A program made the position numbers and the translations under genes. A stretch of DNA of 64,000 nucleotides from Marisa cornuarietis (taxonomy: Eukaryota; Mollusca; Gastropoda; Architaenioglossa; Ampullariidae), in NCBI GenBank assembly GCA_004794655.1, contig SMMW01000024.1, forward strand, positions 310,001-374,000. The letters run 5' to 3'. Positions within the stretch are counted from its first letter, which is position 1. Each line of letters starts with the position of its first letter. Shown piece by piece: positions 37,201-51,700 of the stretch. The notes under the pieces are model-generated. The model was not told where the DNA came from. It searched no databases and worked only from the letters and a program-made list of their open reading frames with translations.

Positions 37201-40200
37201 CTGGTCGTGTCGCTCCCCCACTTTCCCTCCGCCCCATCCCGGTAAGATGGCCAAGCAGCAGACAGTGCAGGCTGCGCCAGCAATATGGCGTCCATGCAGC
37301 GGAACATGGTGGCAGCACTTTGCCGGGCTGGCTCACCCCCTGGCGGCGGGCCGCCGGAGGGGGCGCTCACCGTCTTGTAACAGCGAGGCTGGGCTGCGCT
37401 CAGCCATGTTGGTCGGTGCACGCCAAGGTAGGGAGTTACATGAGTAACCCAGACTGTGCAGAGACTTTGTGGTCGACTGAGCACTGTTATCCTCGGACTA
37501 ATGAGATTTTTGGAGTCGTAAGGTCGTCGCTCAATACAACACTATTATCTCTCATAACACCACAATTCAACAAAATATTGTATTAACAGACATATCAAGA
37601 ACACCGTTATGGCAATGTCGGTACAAATATGTTCCCAAGTAGTACATCATTCAGTTGACGAAATTCGACTACTTCTAATCGTACATATGTCAGTATATTA
37701 TTTTCTAATGTTAATATGCATTTACCTACGTAAACAAAATTTGTTTTTAAATAAACAAGCAGAATATGATGAACAAAGACTGAATGGAATGATACTGCAA
37801 ACACTGGACTATAATAAGCTACAGCACTTACAGTTGCAGGCTATTAATGTACAATTTATGCTAATTTTTGCCCACTTTCTTAAAATAAAAGCAGGAGTCT
37901 TGAGGTTTTTTTTATTATTAACACACATATCAAGATTATATAAACCCATGGGTGCTAAAATCGGCCATATGGTCGGATATGCTTCAGTGAATGGGAAAAA
38001 CAGAGAAAGGCAAAAAAAAAAAAATGGTCTGTGACGAGAAAAGATTGTGCCAAGAGTCGACCGGCTGCTAGGCAAAGTGTAAGCGCGAAGCACAGTTACT
38101 CGACGGTGAAGCACCGCGACCCTGCAGCGCGAGCAGCATGCCGGTCAGCCATTTAGATCTCGGTTACCGGAGCCGCGCCGTGTCGCTCCGCTAGCAGCCC
38201 CGAGTCCCGGGCAAGCGATACTCCCAGTGCACCGCCCGCTCGCTCCGTCCCGCGAGCCTGCAGACAGCCTGACAATTGCTTTCAATTAAATTCTAATGAT
38301 TACCTCTGTAAACAAAGCGACTCCTCCATTTGGGCGGGGTTTCCCCGGGGACCGAGTCTCCATAAATACGCTCCTTATTTAAATATCCTTCCGCGCTCAG
38401 CGCCCTCCCTAGAAAGCTGTGCACAATTTTACTGCCCCTACCTTTCCTCGAGAAGGGCTACCCATCACCTCTTCCCTTCCTCTCTTGACCGGACGAAGGG
38501 GACATCCGATTTGGACAAGGTTGAGATCCCCTTCAGCACGTCCCACTGACCCTTCCGTCCCCACTTCCCCCAATCCCTCTCCACGTCATGCGTATCCACG
38601 TCGCTTCACTGCTAGTTTGCTGCACTGTCGCGAACTCTTAATAAAAAAAAAAAAATAATAAAAAGACGAAATCGATACCCCGGTACCCCGCTGGCTTTTC
38701 TCCCCTGACACTCCGTCATCATCTTGCGCGGTGGGTCGGCAAGAAGTGAGACGCGCGGTGATGTCGAAAAGGCGAGACAGGGGGTGGGTGGAATGAATGA
38801 GCAAAGTTGGAGAGAGAAGGAGGTGCAAGGAGGAAAACTAGAGTGAAGGGAGGTGTGGGTGGCGGATAGGGGGAATCGACCTCGAACTGAAATCGAAGCC
38901 GTGTAACCATTTGTTACCATTTTAGTTCCGCTCCAGCGAAGTGAGCCCACGGTTCAATGGCGTAGACGATTTTGATACCCGGGACGTCTGTTGCAAATCT
39001 GTTGGGAGCTAGGAGCGCCCAGTTTGAACAATGAGCAATCAACCGATAGAAATAAATAAATCAATCAATACGGAAGAAAACCCAAGGGGGAGAGAGGAAA
39101 AAAGCTAGTGCTGGCGATGTTGATAAAGTCTGCGCCGAGCAGAAATATCTTGACTCTGATCCTGTCTTCCCTCTTGGTAATTTTAGCTGCATACACTTCC
39201 ACTGACTGCGCATTTACTGAGTGATCGAAGACAGCTCTCGTTATGGTGCTTCATGAAAAAAAAAGCCTGTTGGCCTAGTGGACCACTGTATTTAGGTCAT
39301 GGCATGTGGAAAGATGAGCGGATGTTCATCTTTGTCTACTTCACTGTAAAAATGTAACGCCTGTTTCTAAGTCATGTACAATTCACGTACCCCTCCATGA
39401 AATAAAACCCAACCTTCCTGCAACTTAATTTTGTCTGCCATTTGTTAATGTGAAAACGTGTGCAGATGATGAAGTGTAGTGCTTGTCACTAAAGAAAATG
39501 GCTGCGCCTCCCCCCCCCAACCCACTACAGCAGAAGGAGAGGAACTGGATGGGGGGGGGGGACACAGGAAGAAGACTGCGAATAAGGCAAAGGAATGAGA
39601 ATGATGGAAGAGGAGGAAGAAGACAAAGAAGCAAAGTCTGACGACGACGAGGGCCAATCGGGAGGTTGGGGGGGTGTCTTTTTTTCCACAAACGGGCGTC
39701 AGACAGGGTTTGGGGTGGGAGGTTAGAAGACGGCCGGACGAGGGTGTGGTCTTGGCCTGGAGAGAAGCCGGGGAGGGGGTGTCAGGAGGATGTTTGCCTT
39801 CACGCTATGCACGTCGCTGACAGATCAAGTCGCAATCACAATGGCACCGCGCACCCATTTCCTTCGCTCCCTTCTTGCCCTGCTCTCACAACACCTCCTC
39901 TGATCTCATCTGTCCCGGTCACTAGCCCTGTCTTTTCCGCTTGTCCTGTTTTCTCCACTGTATTAGGAATTCCCGCGAAAACAGCGTGTGTAATTCAGGT
40001 ATCTCCACGTCGTCAGTAATGTGTGACTGAATGATACCCAATCCCACATATCATATCAGTTTAGCAAGATAGAAAATTAATAACAATAAAGATTATGATG
40101 AGGTTCGTCAAGTGCATGTAAATAATTCATGTGCCCATGTTCGAGCACGTTTTCTCTCTCATTCACTCACACAAATGCATACTTCCACACACACAAACAT

Positions 40201-43200
40201 GCATATCTGCATGCATATTCAATATGCGGAAAAAATTATGAAATGAAGTTCAGATCTACGGCACACGTCAGCAGCAAGGAAATGGAAGGTACAAGTAAAC
40301 GATATGAAACAAAGAAGCACTCACCATTTATCGTACTTATCTTTAGGGTAATGATCAAACTTGACTTTCCACTTGGCCTCTGCTGGGTTCACTCGTACAA
40401 CTACGCCGGCATGCCTGGACACAGAAAACAACAGTGTTGCTCTGTCACACTCAATGCCTGGCTGACATTCAAGCAAACCAGTGGGAATGAATATTTAGAG
40501 AATTAAGCTTGAAAAGAAGACCAAAACCAGGGAACTCTACAGAGGATCAAAAGAAGCACTCTGCATTCCTGTCATCCGGTTCTTGTCCACCTCAAAGGCT
40601 TAGTCCAAGTCAAACAAGAAATGATTCTCAAAGTTGCCGGCAACCTAACAGAACATAGTTCTGTCGCTAGTTTATTACCAAAACTGCACTGTAACTTTAA
40701 AGCAATTACTTTTGTTAAGATGTTTCAACTTTAAACTATCTCTGTCTGCTTAAAAAAATAGAGAAAGCCGCCAAATCACTGAAAATACTTGTCTACTTGA
40801 ATTCCTCTGGCTGAAAAAATGATGCGAGCTCAGGAATGTCATTTCAAAAGCAGTGCGACTTATAATAAAATAGGTCGTTAAACTCACCATTTACCGTTGA
40901 TTAGAGCTTCAACTCTTGTGCCGATTTCTCCTGTGAAGGATAAAAAGTGGCGTGGAGATACATTTTGAATACATTAACCTTATGTCACCCAATATGTCTC
41001 AATATTTTTATAATTTGTTCTGTACACTCAGCTTTTAGAAGCTAATACATCTCAGTGAACATAACCAGGTGTCAAAGCATCAATATATATCTATGTGTGG
41101 ATGCTCTCACATATCAACTCATATGTTTTGTTACTCTGAAGAACATATAACCTCATATGGTCTAAAGCTACTTCCAAGTTCACCAGTCACACTCACCATT
41201 GCTGTCAGCATCGTTGATGACCACCTCACCCATGACATCCCCTGAGCTGCTGTTGGTATCAATGTCCATGGCCTCCATGCCAGACTGACTTGCTTCATTT
41301 TCTTCTGTGGATGACTGCCAAAAAGTGGAAAATGTTAACTGATGTGAAATGGTGCACTTAAGTCTGATGATTATATGTAAGCATACAAATACAAGTGAAC
41401 ATTCCTGCCCCTAGCAAATACTACTGTAAAATATAAGGAGATTGTTATCCAAAATTAAGCAAGTGCCCATCAACTGTTTGCTTAAATTGAAATAAATGGA
41501 AAAATAAATCACCACCCTCTTTGGATTGAATCCATTCTTTCCTGTGGACTTTAAGGACTTACTTTAATTGTTACAAAAAGGGCCATCAAGCCATCTCCAG
41601 TTGCCATCTCACCTGAAAAACTCCAGGTGGAGGTTTCTTTTGAGGAGGCGTCTCAACCACCTCCTTCCCTTCTGCAGCCAGAGTCACTGTCTTGCTCTTC
41701 TTGACAGGTAATGGCGCCATCACTTCTTCCTCCTCCTCTTCATCTTCTCCATCATCAGAAGTCTGTGCTCCCACAGCTTTACCTGGCCGCCGCAATGACT
41801 CTTGGTGGGTTGCCACGGAAATAGGTCGTTTGCGACTTGAGGAAAGCGCTGGTGATGGAGATCTTCGGATAAATTCCTCTTTCTGCATGACATACAAATA
41901 AGACATTGCAGCAGAAAAAAAATACTGCTTCAGAACACTTGTACTGACTACGACACACCAGGTTGCAGCTACAGCTAGTTTAATGAGAGCGCTGACCAAA
42001 ACATTTGCAGCTCCTCTTTTGATGCACCACAACCTTCCTCATCCTATTAGATCTGTCTTACATGACTTACTAAACCCCTAAACGAACAGCCAAAGACTAA
42101 TACCTTGTTACCCTGAGCCCGACTCTGAACAATTCTGGGGCTCGGACTAGCTTTTGTCTCCAGTTTACTGACAGTTCTCGAAGTAGACTTTGCCAAAGAC
42201 ATGGATTTCTGGACCACAGGTGGTGCTGAACGGGCAGGGCTAGGTGTTGCTTTGGGGGATGGAGTGCTGAGGGCTCTGTGTCGTGGAGCAGGAGGAGGTG
42301 GGGGTGGCGAGGGTTTTCTCTTTGGAGGTGGTGGTGGTATACTCTGACGTCTGGAAACCTATAGAAATAAAAAGCCAAGCTGTTATTTCTTGCATCAGCC
42401 TCGAACACTTATTTTTATGAGGTAAAATATCCCAGGATTAAACAAATTAATATTACGGATAGTGGGAGAAGCACTACTATAAAATAATCACCATCAGAAG
42501 GAAATATGATAACTTCTTAAAAGAAAACATCATTTTGAAACAGAAATGACATCAGATGTCTTAAATAGAAAAAGTGTACAATGCAAAATTATATGACATA
42601 TTAGTTTGAAATCAAACATTATACAGCATACCCAGATCAGACAGACCTTCATATATTCAGACTTGCAGATAACAGAAACACTTGTTCATACCTAGTTATT
42701 TGGTAAAACATACCTTTGCATGAGATGGAGAATTGAGCGAAGGCTTGGATAATTTAGGTGATGGGGGCTCCTCCTTCTTTTTTGGAATTTCTTGCACTTC
42801 CTTACTAGACATTACCACACGGGTTTTCTATTAAAAAAATAGTATAGGAGGAAGTTACATTCACAAATAACTTCAGAACCAACTGCTAACATGCACACAC
42901 TTTAGGATGCAAAGTCTTAAGGTGTTGAAACAAAAACATTGCACACACACCGGCACTGAAACCATGCATGAGTTGACATCTCTGTTCATGTTTAGATCTC
43001 TTAACTTACCTGCATTTTTTCCAGCATTTCCTGTTTTTTCTTGATCTCCTGAAACAATTACCATTTTAAATGCAGTAAAATTACTTTACTTTGGAACTAT
43101 TTAAGACAAAATTGCAAGTTCTGCTGCTTAAGGTATCAGAATGGCAAGTTGAAACATTATCACAACCACTGTTGGTGTATGTTGCAGGAACAAAAATAAG

Positions 43201-46200
43201 TAAAGGGAAACTATATCCATCAGACCATTTAAGAACATTTTCTCATTTCTCTCCCTTTGACCATGTAGGAAGTTTCGAATGTGTGCATGTACCCCCTCCC
43301 CACTCCTTTGTGTATGCATGTGGTTGCGCTTATGTGCGGCTCGTACATGCATGAATGCCTTTCTTGAAAATGCTATCTTCTGAAGTTTTATGGATTTACA
43401 CAATGGAGAAAATGGAGAAACGTAGACTCATAAAACAGTGGTTTTCAAACTTTTACAGACGAGTACCACTTTCGAAAATTCGAAGTGACCGAGTACCACC
43501 TCCCCACTCTACATACAGTTCCCATAAAATATATATACACATTCTTTTATTTTGGTGCAATGTACTCGGGTACCACTCGTCATACCTTCGCGTACCACTT
43601 TTGAAAACACATGTTATAAAATATGTAATTATTACTGACAAGATACAGTGAGGAAAGAAATGTATTTGTAGCTGGCAGTCTCCTTTAGCCTACTGGCTTC
43701 CTGCTCTTTTGTTATCAATTCTCTTGCCCTCTTATCACATAACTTTATCTCACATACTGTGTTTTGAAAATAAGCATGCTTTTAAAAATTAGACTGCATA
43801 ATGTTGTTCTTGTCTGCAGTTAATTGTATGTAGGGTCTAAAAAAACAACTACACAAAAGCCAGAAACCTAGTCCTGTTCTGAAGGACAGCTGTGGGAAGA
43901 GTTTGAAAATCAAAGGGTCACCATGAGTCCTTGAATAACCAAGATATTTTAATGATTCCAACACCAATAACCCACAGCCAGATATATTAATAAACTGAAG
44001 AAAATAAATACATCTAAAACAAAGCAACAGCTTAAATTTCTGACCTCTTCCAAGTCCTTCTTCTTCTGCTCCTGGCTCTTGCCTTCTTTCTTCAGGAAGC
44101 CTTCTGGTATATTTAGCTTTTGTTCTGCTGTTGTACATCTTTTAAATTAAACAAAAAACACAAATGGTCTTAGTGGTTCAAGGAATGTAAGCTTCTATCA
44201 TAAAATGCTGGTAAAAAATGTGGTAGCCTGAACAATTATTTCACTATCTCCTCTTCTTAAGATTTTATCATCATTATCCAGAGACTAGGGTTGTCAATCT
44301 TGGTTGTGTAGCAGAATTGCGATATGCGAGTGCTAGCTGGCAGCCTGTGTATGTGAAATCCATATGGCTGATTAAAACGCTCACTAAAGGTCACCCCCAT
44401 ATTCTTAGTGCCTGAATTTAGTTAATTCATTCCCAAACAGATCACTGCAGTAATATCAAGTGGTTGGCACCATGTGTGTGAGAATGGGAATCACTTTTCA
44501 GCTTATTCCTTGCCTAGCCAAGGTAATCACACCCATTTTGGAGAAATGTCATTAATTTTATTTTATAGTTGATACAATGGTTAGTGGTCTGTGCATGTTA
44601 TCGCTTTTAACTGAAACTTTTGAAAAGATAACTTTATAATCAACCTGTATGAAAAAAAAATGGTCAAGTAATTGTCATCATAAAGGAAAGCTTTTTCCGT
44701 GCATCATCACACATACCTGGTTATTGAATTAGTTTTACAGGAAACACATAGGGGAGACCTATATTATTTGTCTCAGTTCCATCTAAAGGATACCCGAGAG
44801 CACTGTGGTAATCCACATATATTCTTTGTGAGTAGCATGGCCCAACTCGCTTAGTATACTCTGCGTAGTTGTTTTTTTTTTCCCCATGGTATTTTCCAAT
44901 GAATCTAGATTCTGGCCAGTATGGAAGTAGCACCTAAATTCATACATCAGAGTACATGTGGTGTATTCCTGTATGAAGTCTGTGTCTGCTTTGGGAGTAT
45001 GGCCTGACCACATAAGTGCTGGTCAGCTTTTCTTTTACTCAAGTATTGATGCACCACAAGACTTGGAGGTTATAAAGGTACTTTGCCGTATAAACTCTAA
45101 CTGAAAACTTCAAATGGACAGATCCAATGTCACTGTAGAAACAGTGAGCATCTGTCTGACTGGGTGGTAGTGTGGTTTGCAGTAAATCTGAATGAAGTAT
45201 TGATGCTGGAGTTGTTTTAACCCACTACTTAGAGAAAGTGTTCATTGTTTATATATTGAGCCTAGTTTGGAGAAGTATATGAACATGTTTGATGAAAAGT
45301 TTGAAAAGTATTAATGAAGATTACCAGTGTAATGTTTCTGTGAAAACCTGTCTTTTCATGATGATCTTTTTAAAAAAGAATGTTTTGGGGCTAAACATAA
45401 AATTTTAGGAGCTTACAGGCAGATCATCTCTTGTTGTTTGAAAGAGCACATTGTCACAACCGTTCTAAGAGACGCTGCATGCAGCACTCTGTGCCAGGTA
45501 TTTATGTTGATTCGAACAGCTGAACTGCAAAGTTTTTTTTTTGTCATTAGTTAATGCATGTAAAGTGTATGAGCATGAGAGGTATACCTGTGGATTTATG
45601 ATACTATCCGTGGACTTGCAATTAACTTAATAACAAGATAGTGTATTTTGAGCTGATGACATTGTTATACTATCCAGCCAACACAAGGATGCCCAGGAAA
45701 AGATCAACAAGCTAACCACGACTGCATCAAAAATAGGACTAAATGTAAACATAGGAAAAACAAAAGAAATGAGACAGAATGCCAAGTCAACAGAGCCCAT
45801 CACAATTAACAACGAAGAAGTGGAGAAAATCCATGAATTTACATATCTTGGCAGTCTAGTAACAACAGATGGAGATACAGAAAAGGATGCTAAGAACAGA
45901 CTTATCAAGGCAAACCAAGCCTTTGCCATGCTTAAAGAAATTTGGAAGTCCAAAGTACTCAAGAGAAACACAAAATTAAGAATCTACAAAAGTAATGTTC
46001 TCCCAGTCTTACTCTATGGTAGTGAATGCTGGAAAATATCAACAAAAATCAGGCAGAAAATAGAGACTTTCCACACCAAATGTCTGAGGAAAATTTTTCA
46101 GAATATTCTGGCCAACCATAATAACCAATAACGATCTCCTCACAAGAGCCAGCTGCACAAATATAACAACCATAATTAAAAAAAGAAGATGGAGATGGCT

Positions 46201-48707
46201 CGGACATGTGTGCAAAATGAAACCAGAGGCATCTCCCAAAAAAGCCCTTCACTGGATGGCAAGAGGAAACATGGCCCGCCAAAAGAAACATGGCGACGGT
46301 CAGTAGAGAAAGAACTCAAAGACCAGAAACAAACCTGGAACGACATAACCAAACTTGCTACTGACAGACAAAAGTGGAGGTCTCTAGTGGATGCCTTATG
46401 TACCACCTAGGTACGAAGAGGACTAAGTAAGTAAGTAGTGTATTTTGATCTACGTACAACACGGCATAAAGTCGTGACCTGGCAGATTAGATTCTTTATT
46501 TTGGTTTTAATGGCCTGCATTTTGTATTATTACTTCCCCTTGTTGTGGAGGTTAAAGTAAACTTATTTGTAGTGACGGAGACTGGCCACAGTGTTTGTGG
46601 ATCAGACTTTGTGTCTATCATGTATGTGAACGAGAGATACTATATATAATGATAGGAATGTGTGTGAATATGTATGGATATATTTCTAATTTCTTAATAC
46701 CCCATGGGCGACTCAGTGGCGCAACAGTTAGCTCCTGTCACCACTACAGTGAAGGTTGGCTGTCTTGGGTGTAGCTCTCATCTCGAGTACACTGTTCTTT
46801 CTCTGTATGTGGCATCTGCCTTGCTGTGACATAGCCTTAGTTGCTGGCTCGACATAAAACACCAATCCCCACCCTCTCTCAATACCCCTTAGAGCAGCGT
46901 TTCTCAACCTTTTACTTGTGACGCCCCCCCAGACGAATAAAGGTACGTCCGCACGCCCCCCTTAGCCACTAATACCTATATGAGATATGAGAAAATGACC
47001 GCCTTTGCGGCCCCCTTTTCAGCAGCTTGCGCCCCCCTTGGGGGGCGTGCCCCCCAGGTTGAGAACCGCGGCCTTAGAGGGTGACAGAATAAATGAATCT
47101 TGTGTAAAGTCCTTAACCCAGCCATTTTATTTAGGCAACCTAAGGCAATAGTTTGTTTTATTGTTGAAAGAATGCGCCATTGTTGGAAATGAGTTAGTCG
47201 GTGGTTTTGTCAGTACTTGACACACATGGTAATACGGCATATGCATGTGTGCTGTCTTTAATAATCACTAACACTAGCATCCTATCATTGTCTTCACATG
47301 TGAGACATGCAGTTACCTGTTGTGCTGCTGGTCGGGGTTCATGCTACACTGCCAGTTATCAGGAAATTCTGTATTTACACTAGATGACAAGAATGGAAGC
47401 ATCCGCCATTTTAAGCATAAATCTGCAACAAAACACAAATAGGTCACTGACAGCATCCTGTCATTACTCCGCCAGGTTGTCTGAAGCATGGTTCTACACA
47501 ATCCTAAGCTTCTATAGAATCCTAAGGTTTACAGAATCTTAAGGTTCCTTTAGGGGTCATGAGGGTTCCACAAAAAGTCGTGATTTAAAATATATATTAT
47601 ATAAATATATATATATTATATAAATGTTCACATCCTGAACAATGCTAGCCCTCACCTACCAACAATACAAAGAATAGATTGTGTTAATATTTCTACCACT
47701 GGTTTATCACTTCCTCAGGCATAAATAAATTTATTTCAATGACCAACTTGTAACGACTTAGGAGTCTAAAATGACCACACTATGATGACAACACACAGAT
47801 CAAGGGACTACAGCTTGCTGTGTATCCCGTTTTACAGATAAATTTTATGATGAAGCACAAACTTTTTCTCTAACGACTGGGTACAGCCAAGTAAAAGACA
47901 CCATTTCCCCAATGTTGGATGAATATCCTGCTTCTGTTCTCAAGATACAAGCCTAAAGACTGCCAAAACTGCTAAAATTTAACTGTTTTGCACTGCACTA
48001 TGTTTCTGTAGTAATCTTTGCTGTACACACAAAGTGAAACAGACATACCACATTGCAATGTTTTGCTAATCTGCATGGCTCTTTTTCTGATGAACTTGGC
48101 ATCTGCGGAAGGTGGATCTCGCCACTTGTCACTGGTGTAGCCATAGCTTGCCCTTTGATTATAACACACACACTTGACACTGTGTTACTTTATAAACATG
48201 ATGTGTTTTGTTTGCAGATATTTACATCGCCATGTCTGATTTACTTACACTATGTATGTAGAATGTTACATAACTCTGAAAATAAAACACAATAAAACAT
48301 CCAGTCACCAACAGTACTTTGTTTTTGGCAAAACTGTTCATTTTTATTTTCATACTATTAGGTCCAGCAAATAATAATCTTCCTACAGAACATGGATCAA
48401 TGAATTACAAATCTTAATAATCATACTCACCAGAACTGTGTAATTCCTTGTTGAACTAAAATGAAAGAAAGCCATAAGACAAAATTAAGACAGCAAATAA
48501 TCATGGAAAATGTAAGCAAATTTCAAAGAAATGTTTTGTTTTTAAATGACTCATCCGAGTCCAGATATGGTTATTGTCATAAGACTATACTGTCTATATT
48601 GTCATAAGTACGTTTCAATGCAAAACTGAAAACAGGCACACAGGGTAACAAAAATAAACAAATGAAAAGCTCAATACACATGTGCACATTCTCATTCCCT
48701 CCCCCCA

Positions 48708-48739
<32 letters not shown>

Positions 48740-51700
48740 TGCAAATATATATATATATAGTCACTAACTGATGGCAACGTCCCTCCAGTACTGTATCATG
48801 TGTTCTGCCATTGCCTTCAACAAGTGACGATACTCTTTAGCATCTGCAAAGTCCTGCTTATTGTGGGTTGGTTCAAGCACCAGGTAGGGCACATCAACAA
48901 TACCTGCAACAAACATAGGAGCTTGAAAAATCACAGTATTAGCAACGCAAGTGCAACAAACCTTTGTATCTGCTACTTAGGTGAGACAACAGAGCTGACA
49001 AAATACTTCATCTTGAGAACCATTGATGAAGCATCAATGAGAACCTGATTAACAAAGTATTCCTGGTAACAGTCATCACAAAGGAGGTAAAGGGAAAGCT
49101 AAACACCAAATAGTGCTAAGAGGAACATTTGCCATCAAATGTCACAATTAGCCTCCTTTTTCAAACCCATGACTGAAACTGAGGTCTCAAGGAATACAAT
49201 TTTTATCTTTTAGCCCTACTACTGAAAAATCTTGGGAAATAAGCATTACTGAATAGCAGCTGCGACTATTACTGATACCCCTATGGTTATGTCATGGACA
49301 TAACAATGAAATACAAAATAAAATATATATACTTTAGTATGTACTCACCTATGACACCACTGCAATTCCTGTAAAAAAAAATAAAGACAACATCAAGTAC
49401 CTATATTACTAATAGAAATTTCAGACTATCAACTGCAATAAAAAAAACATAGGACTAGAAAACCTAATGCACAAAAAAAGCTAAAGTAGCCCTGTGACCT
49501 TTCAGTCATTGTGGAGTGAGGTGTTAGAGACTGCACTTTTTTTGAGGTCAGCCTTTTTGTGAGGGCCTTACCCATCTCCTTTTTCCTCATTACTTTTTTG
49601 TCCCAACGCATTTTAATGGGTCAGGTACCAACAGCTGGGTCAACAAAGGGAAACTATGCTGCACTGCACACTTATCCAACTTGGCTGGTGCGCTTCCAGT
49701 CTCGGATGCTAGTGCTTACACCCTCAACTATTCCCTTTCTTGGATGCACAACAGTCAGTTTAAAATGAAAATAATATACTATTTAAGCTATATGACTATT
49801 ATGGAAGATTAATGTAATGGAAAAAAGTCTCCTTTTTCTTAACTTGGTCTTGTCATTTAGAAAAAGAAAAACCACAAATAAACCACATTACACGCAAGTG
49901 ATCTAGATATATACATTTAAAAAAAGATTAAAGATAACACTCACACTCCACCTTCAGCTTGAGGTCCTACTTTCTCATACATCTTAATGAGACGACTGCA
50001 GTTGTACACGAAGACACCATCATGAGCACGATTTTCAAGATTGATGCCAAAGATGAGATTAAGTGTCTTAGGATCTTTTAGAGCCCTAATTCAGCAACAT
50101 GCAACAGAAGAACAAGTATATCAGCCACTTCTACTGCAATTGTTTTTTGTTTTTGTTATTTTTGTACAAATTATCGACTGATGCTTAAACATAACAAGCA
50201 TTACCAGTTATTACAGTTATTGAACTAGGTGAAACTCTTAAAAGTACAAAACTATTTCTATGATCCCTTCCACATGGGTACACTGTTAAAAAAATTAATG
50301 ACAGATGTATTCCTCCCACTCACAGCAAGCAACTACAAAAAAAGAAAGGACAGGAAATAGTTTAGTCTTACGACATGCTGACAATGCTGCATGCCACCAG
50401 TTCACCAGAGTATAAACGACAGTTGTTAAGGGGAATGTAGAAATTGTTCCAGAACTGTAATTGAACTTCACCTGTCATAAATCTCTAAATCATACTTAAT
50501 ATGCAGAGTAGGTATGTGAAGACGTGTAAAGGCAAAGTTGAAGATACATGGAAAAGTTGATCTTTCAACACTTACAAGAGCTAAAGACTAAAATGCTCAC
50601 AAATGTTAGGGATAACTTCTGGATTACTGTTCCCAATTCCCTTTCCACTTCCGAGATATCACTGTGAAAAAAAATCCTCTATCTAGCCACTCTTCTTCAA
50701 AAATACAAGTAATATAGCAATAAAAGATTAAGTAAATAAACATGGCTGAGAGCTGTTCACTTACCTCCCTTTGCGATCAGCAATCTGCTTTTTAATTTCT
50801 GCATCCCTCCTATATTCTGCAGCTGTTGTCTGTGCTTTGCGTAACTCCGCCTGAGGTTAACAGTGAAGCTTTAAACACTAAGTTAGTGAACAGTCTGATC
50901 AGATACAGTAACCAATGTGTGCTGTCTATTACACGTAACAAACAAAAGTTCTTCTGGGATAACATTTTCTGTTAAGCCCTTAAAGATTTCAAATGTTAGC
51001 CTTTATAATTAATAATGGTTTTAACTTTTAACTCCCATATTTTATTCTCAAATAAAGTTAAGGTAAGGATGCAAATAAAGAATGTAATATGTAGAAAACC
51101 AAGCCAAATATGTAGACAAAGAGCATCAAAATGTTAAAAACTGACATAAAATTAGGTCAGCCATCTTCCTCAAAGAAAAAGGATGGATGATGCACCCAAC
51201 TTAACAGCAACAGCACACAACAGTAATTAATCAGGATTAACTCATTAGAATCACAATGCTGATTTCTTACCCTCTGGTCTTTGTTGAGTGACGATCCATA
51301 TTTAGCTTCCAGATTTCTGCACTCACAAATATTTTAATCAAGTTTTTAATTTCAATACATAGTACTATCGAAATATGGGCACAATGTAGCGTTGAGACAA
51401 GTATTTCTTTTTTGGGGACAGCATAATGCTTGATTTTTGTTTCACACATTTGCTGGCTGGTCCTGACCCCATATCCAGTGATTCTCAGTTTTGTGAATAT
51501 TAAATGTTGTAACAATAAAAGCCAGTTTTTTGCAACTCTCACTTTATCAAAGTGTTACCAAATAACATTAGCCCATGAAATTAAAATATTAAGATAATTT
51601 TTTTAATTAAGCACTTTTTTTGGTTGACACTATTAAGAATACAGACTTTCAAAAATATCTCCTAATGGTGATAACAAAACAAGGTTTCATATATTTCCTA

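Noticed and set aside
37095..37586. A plus-strand gene, or an extra MORC2 exon on the minus strand
   Set aside because: Open frames occur on both strands because of GC content. Neither resembles MORC2, and exon 25 joins exon 26 in frame without them.
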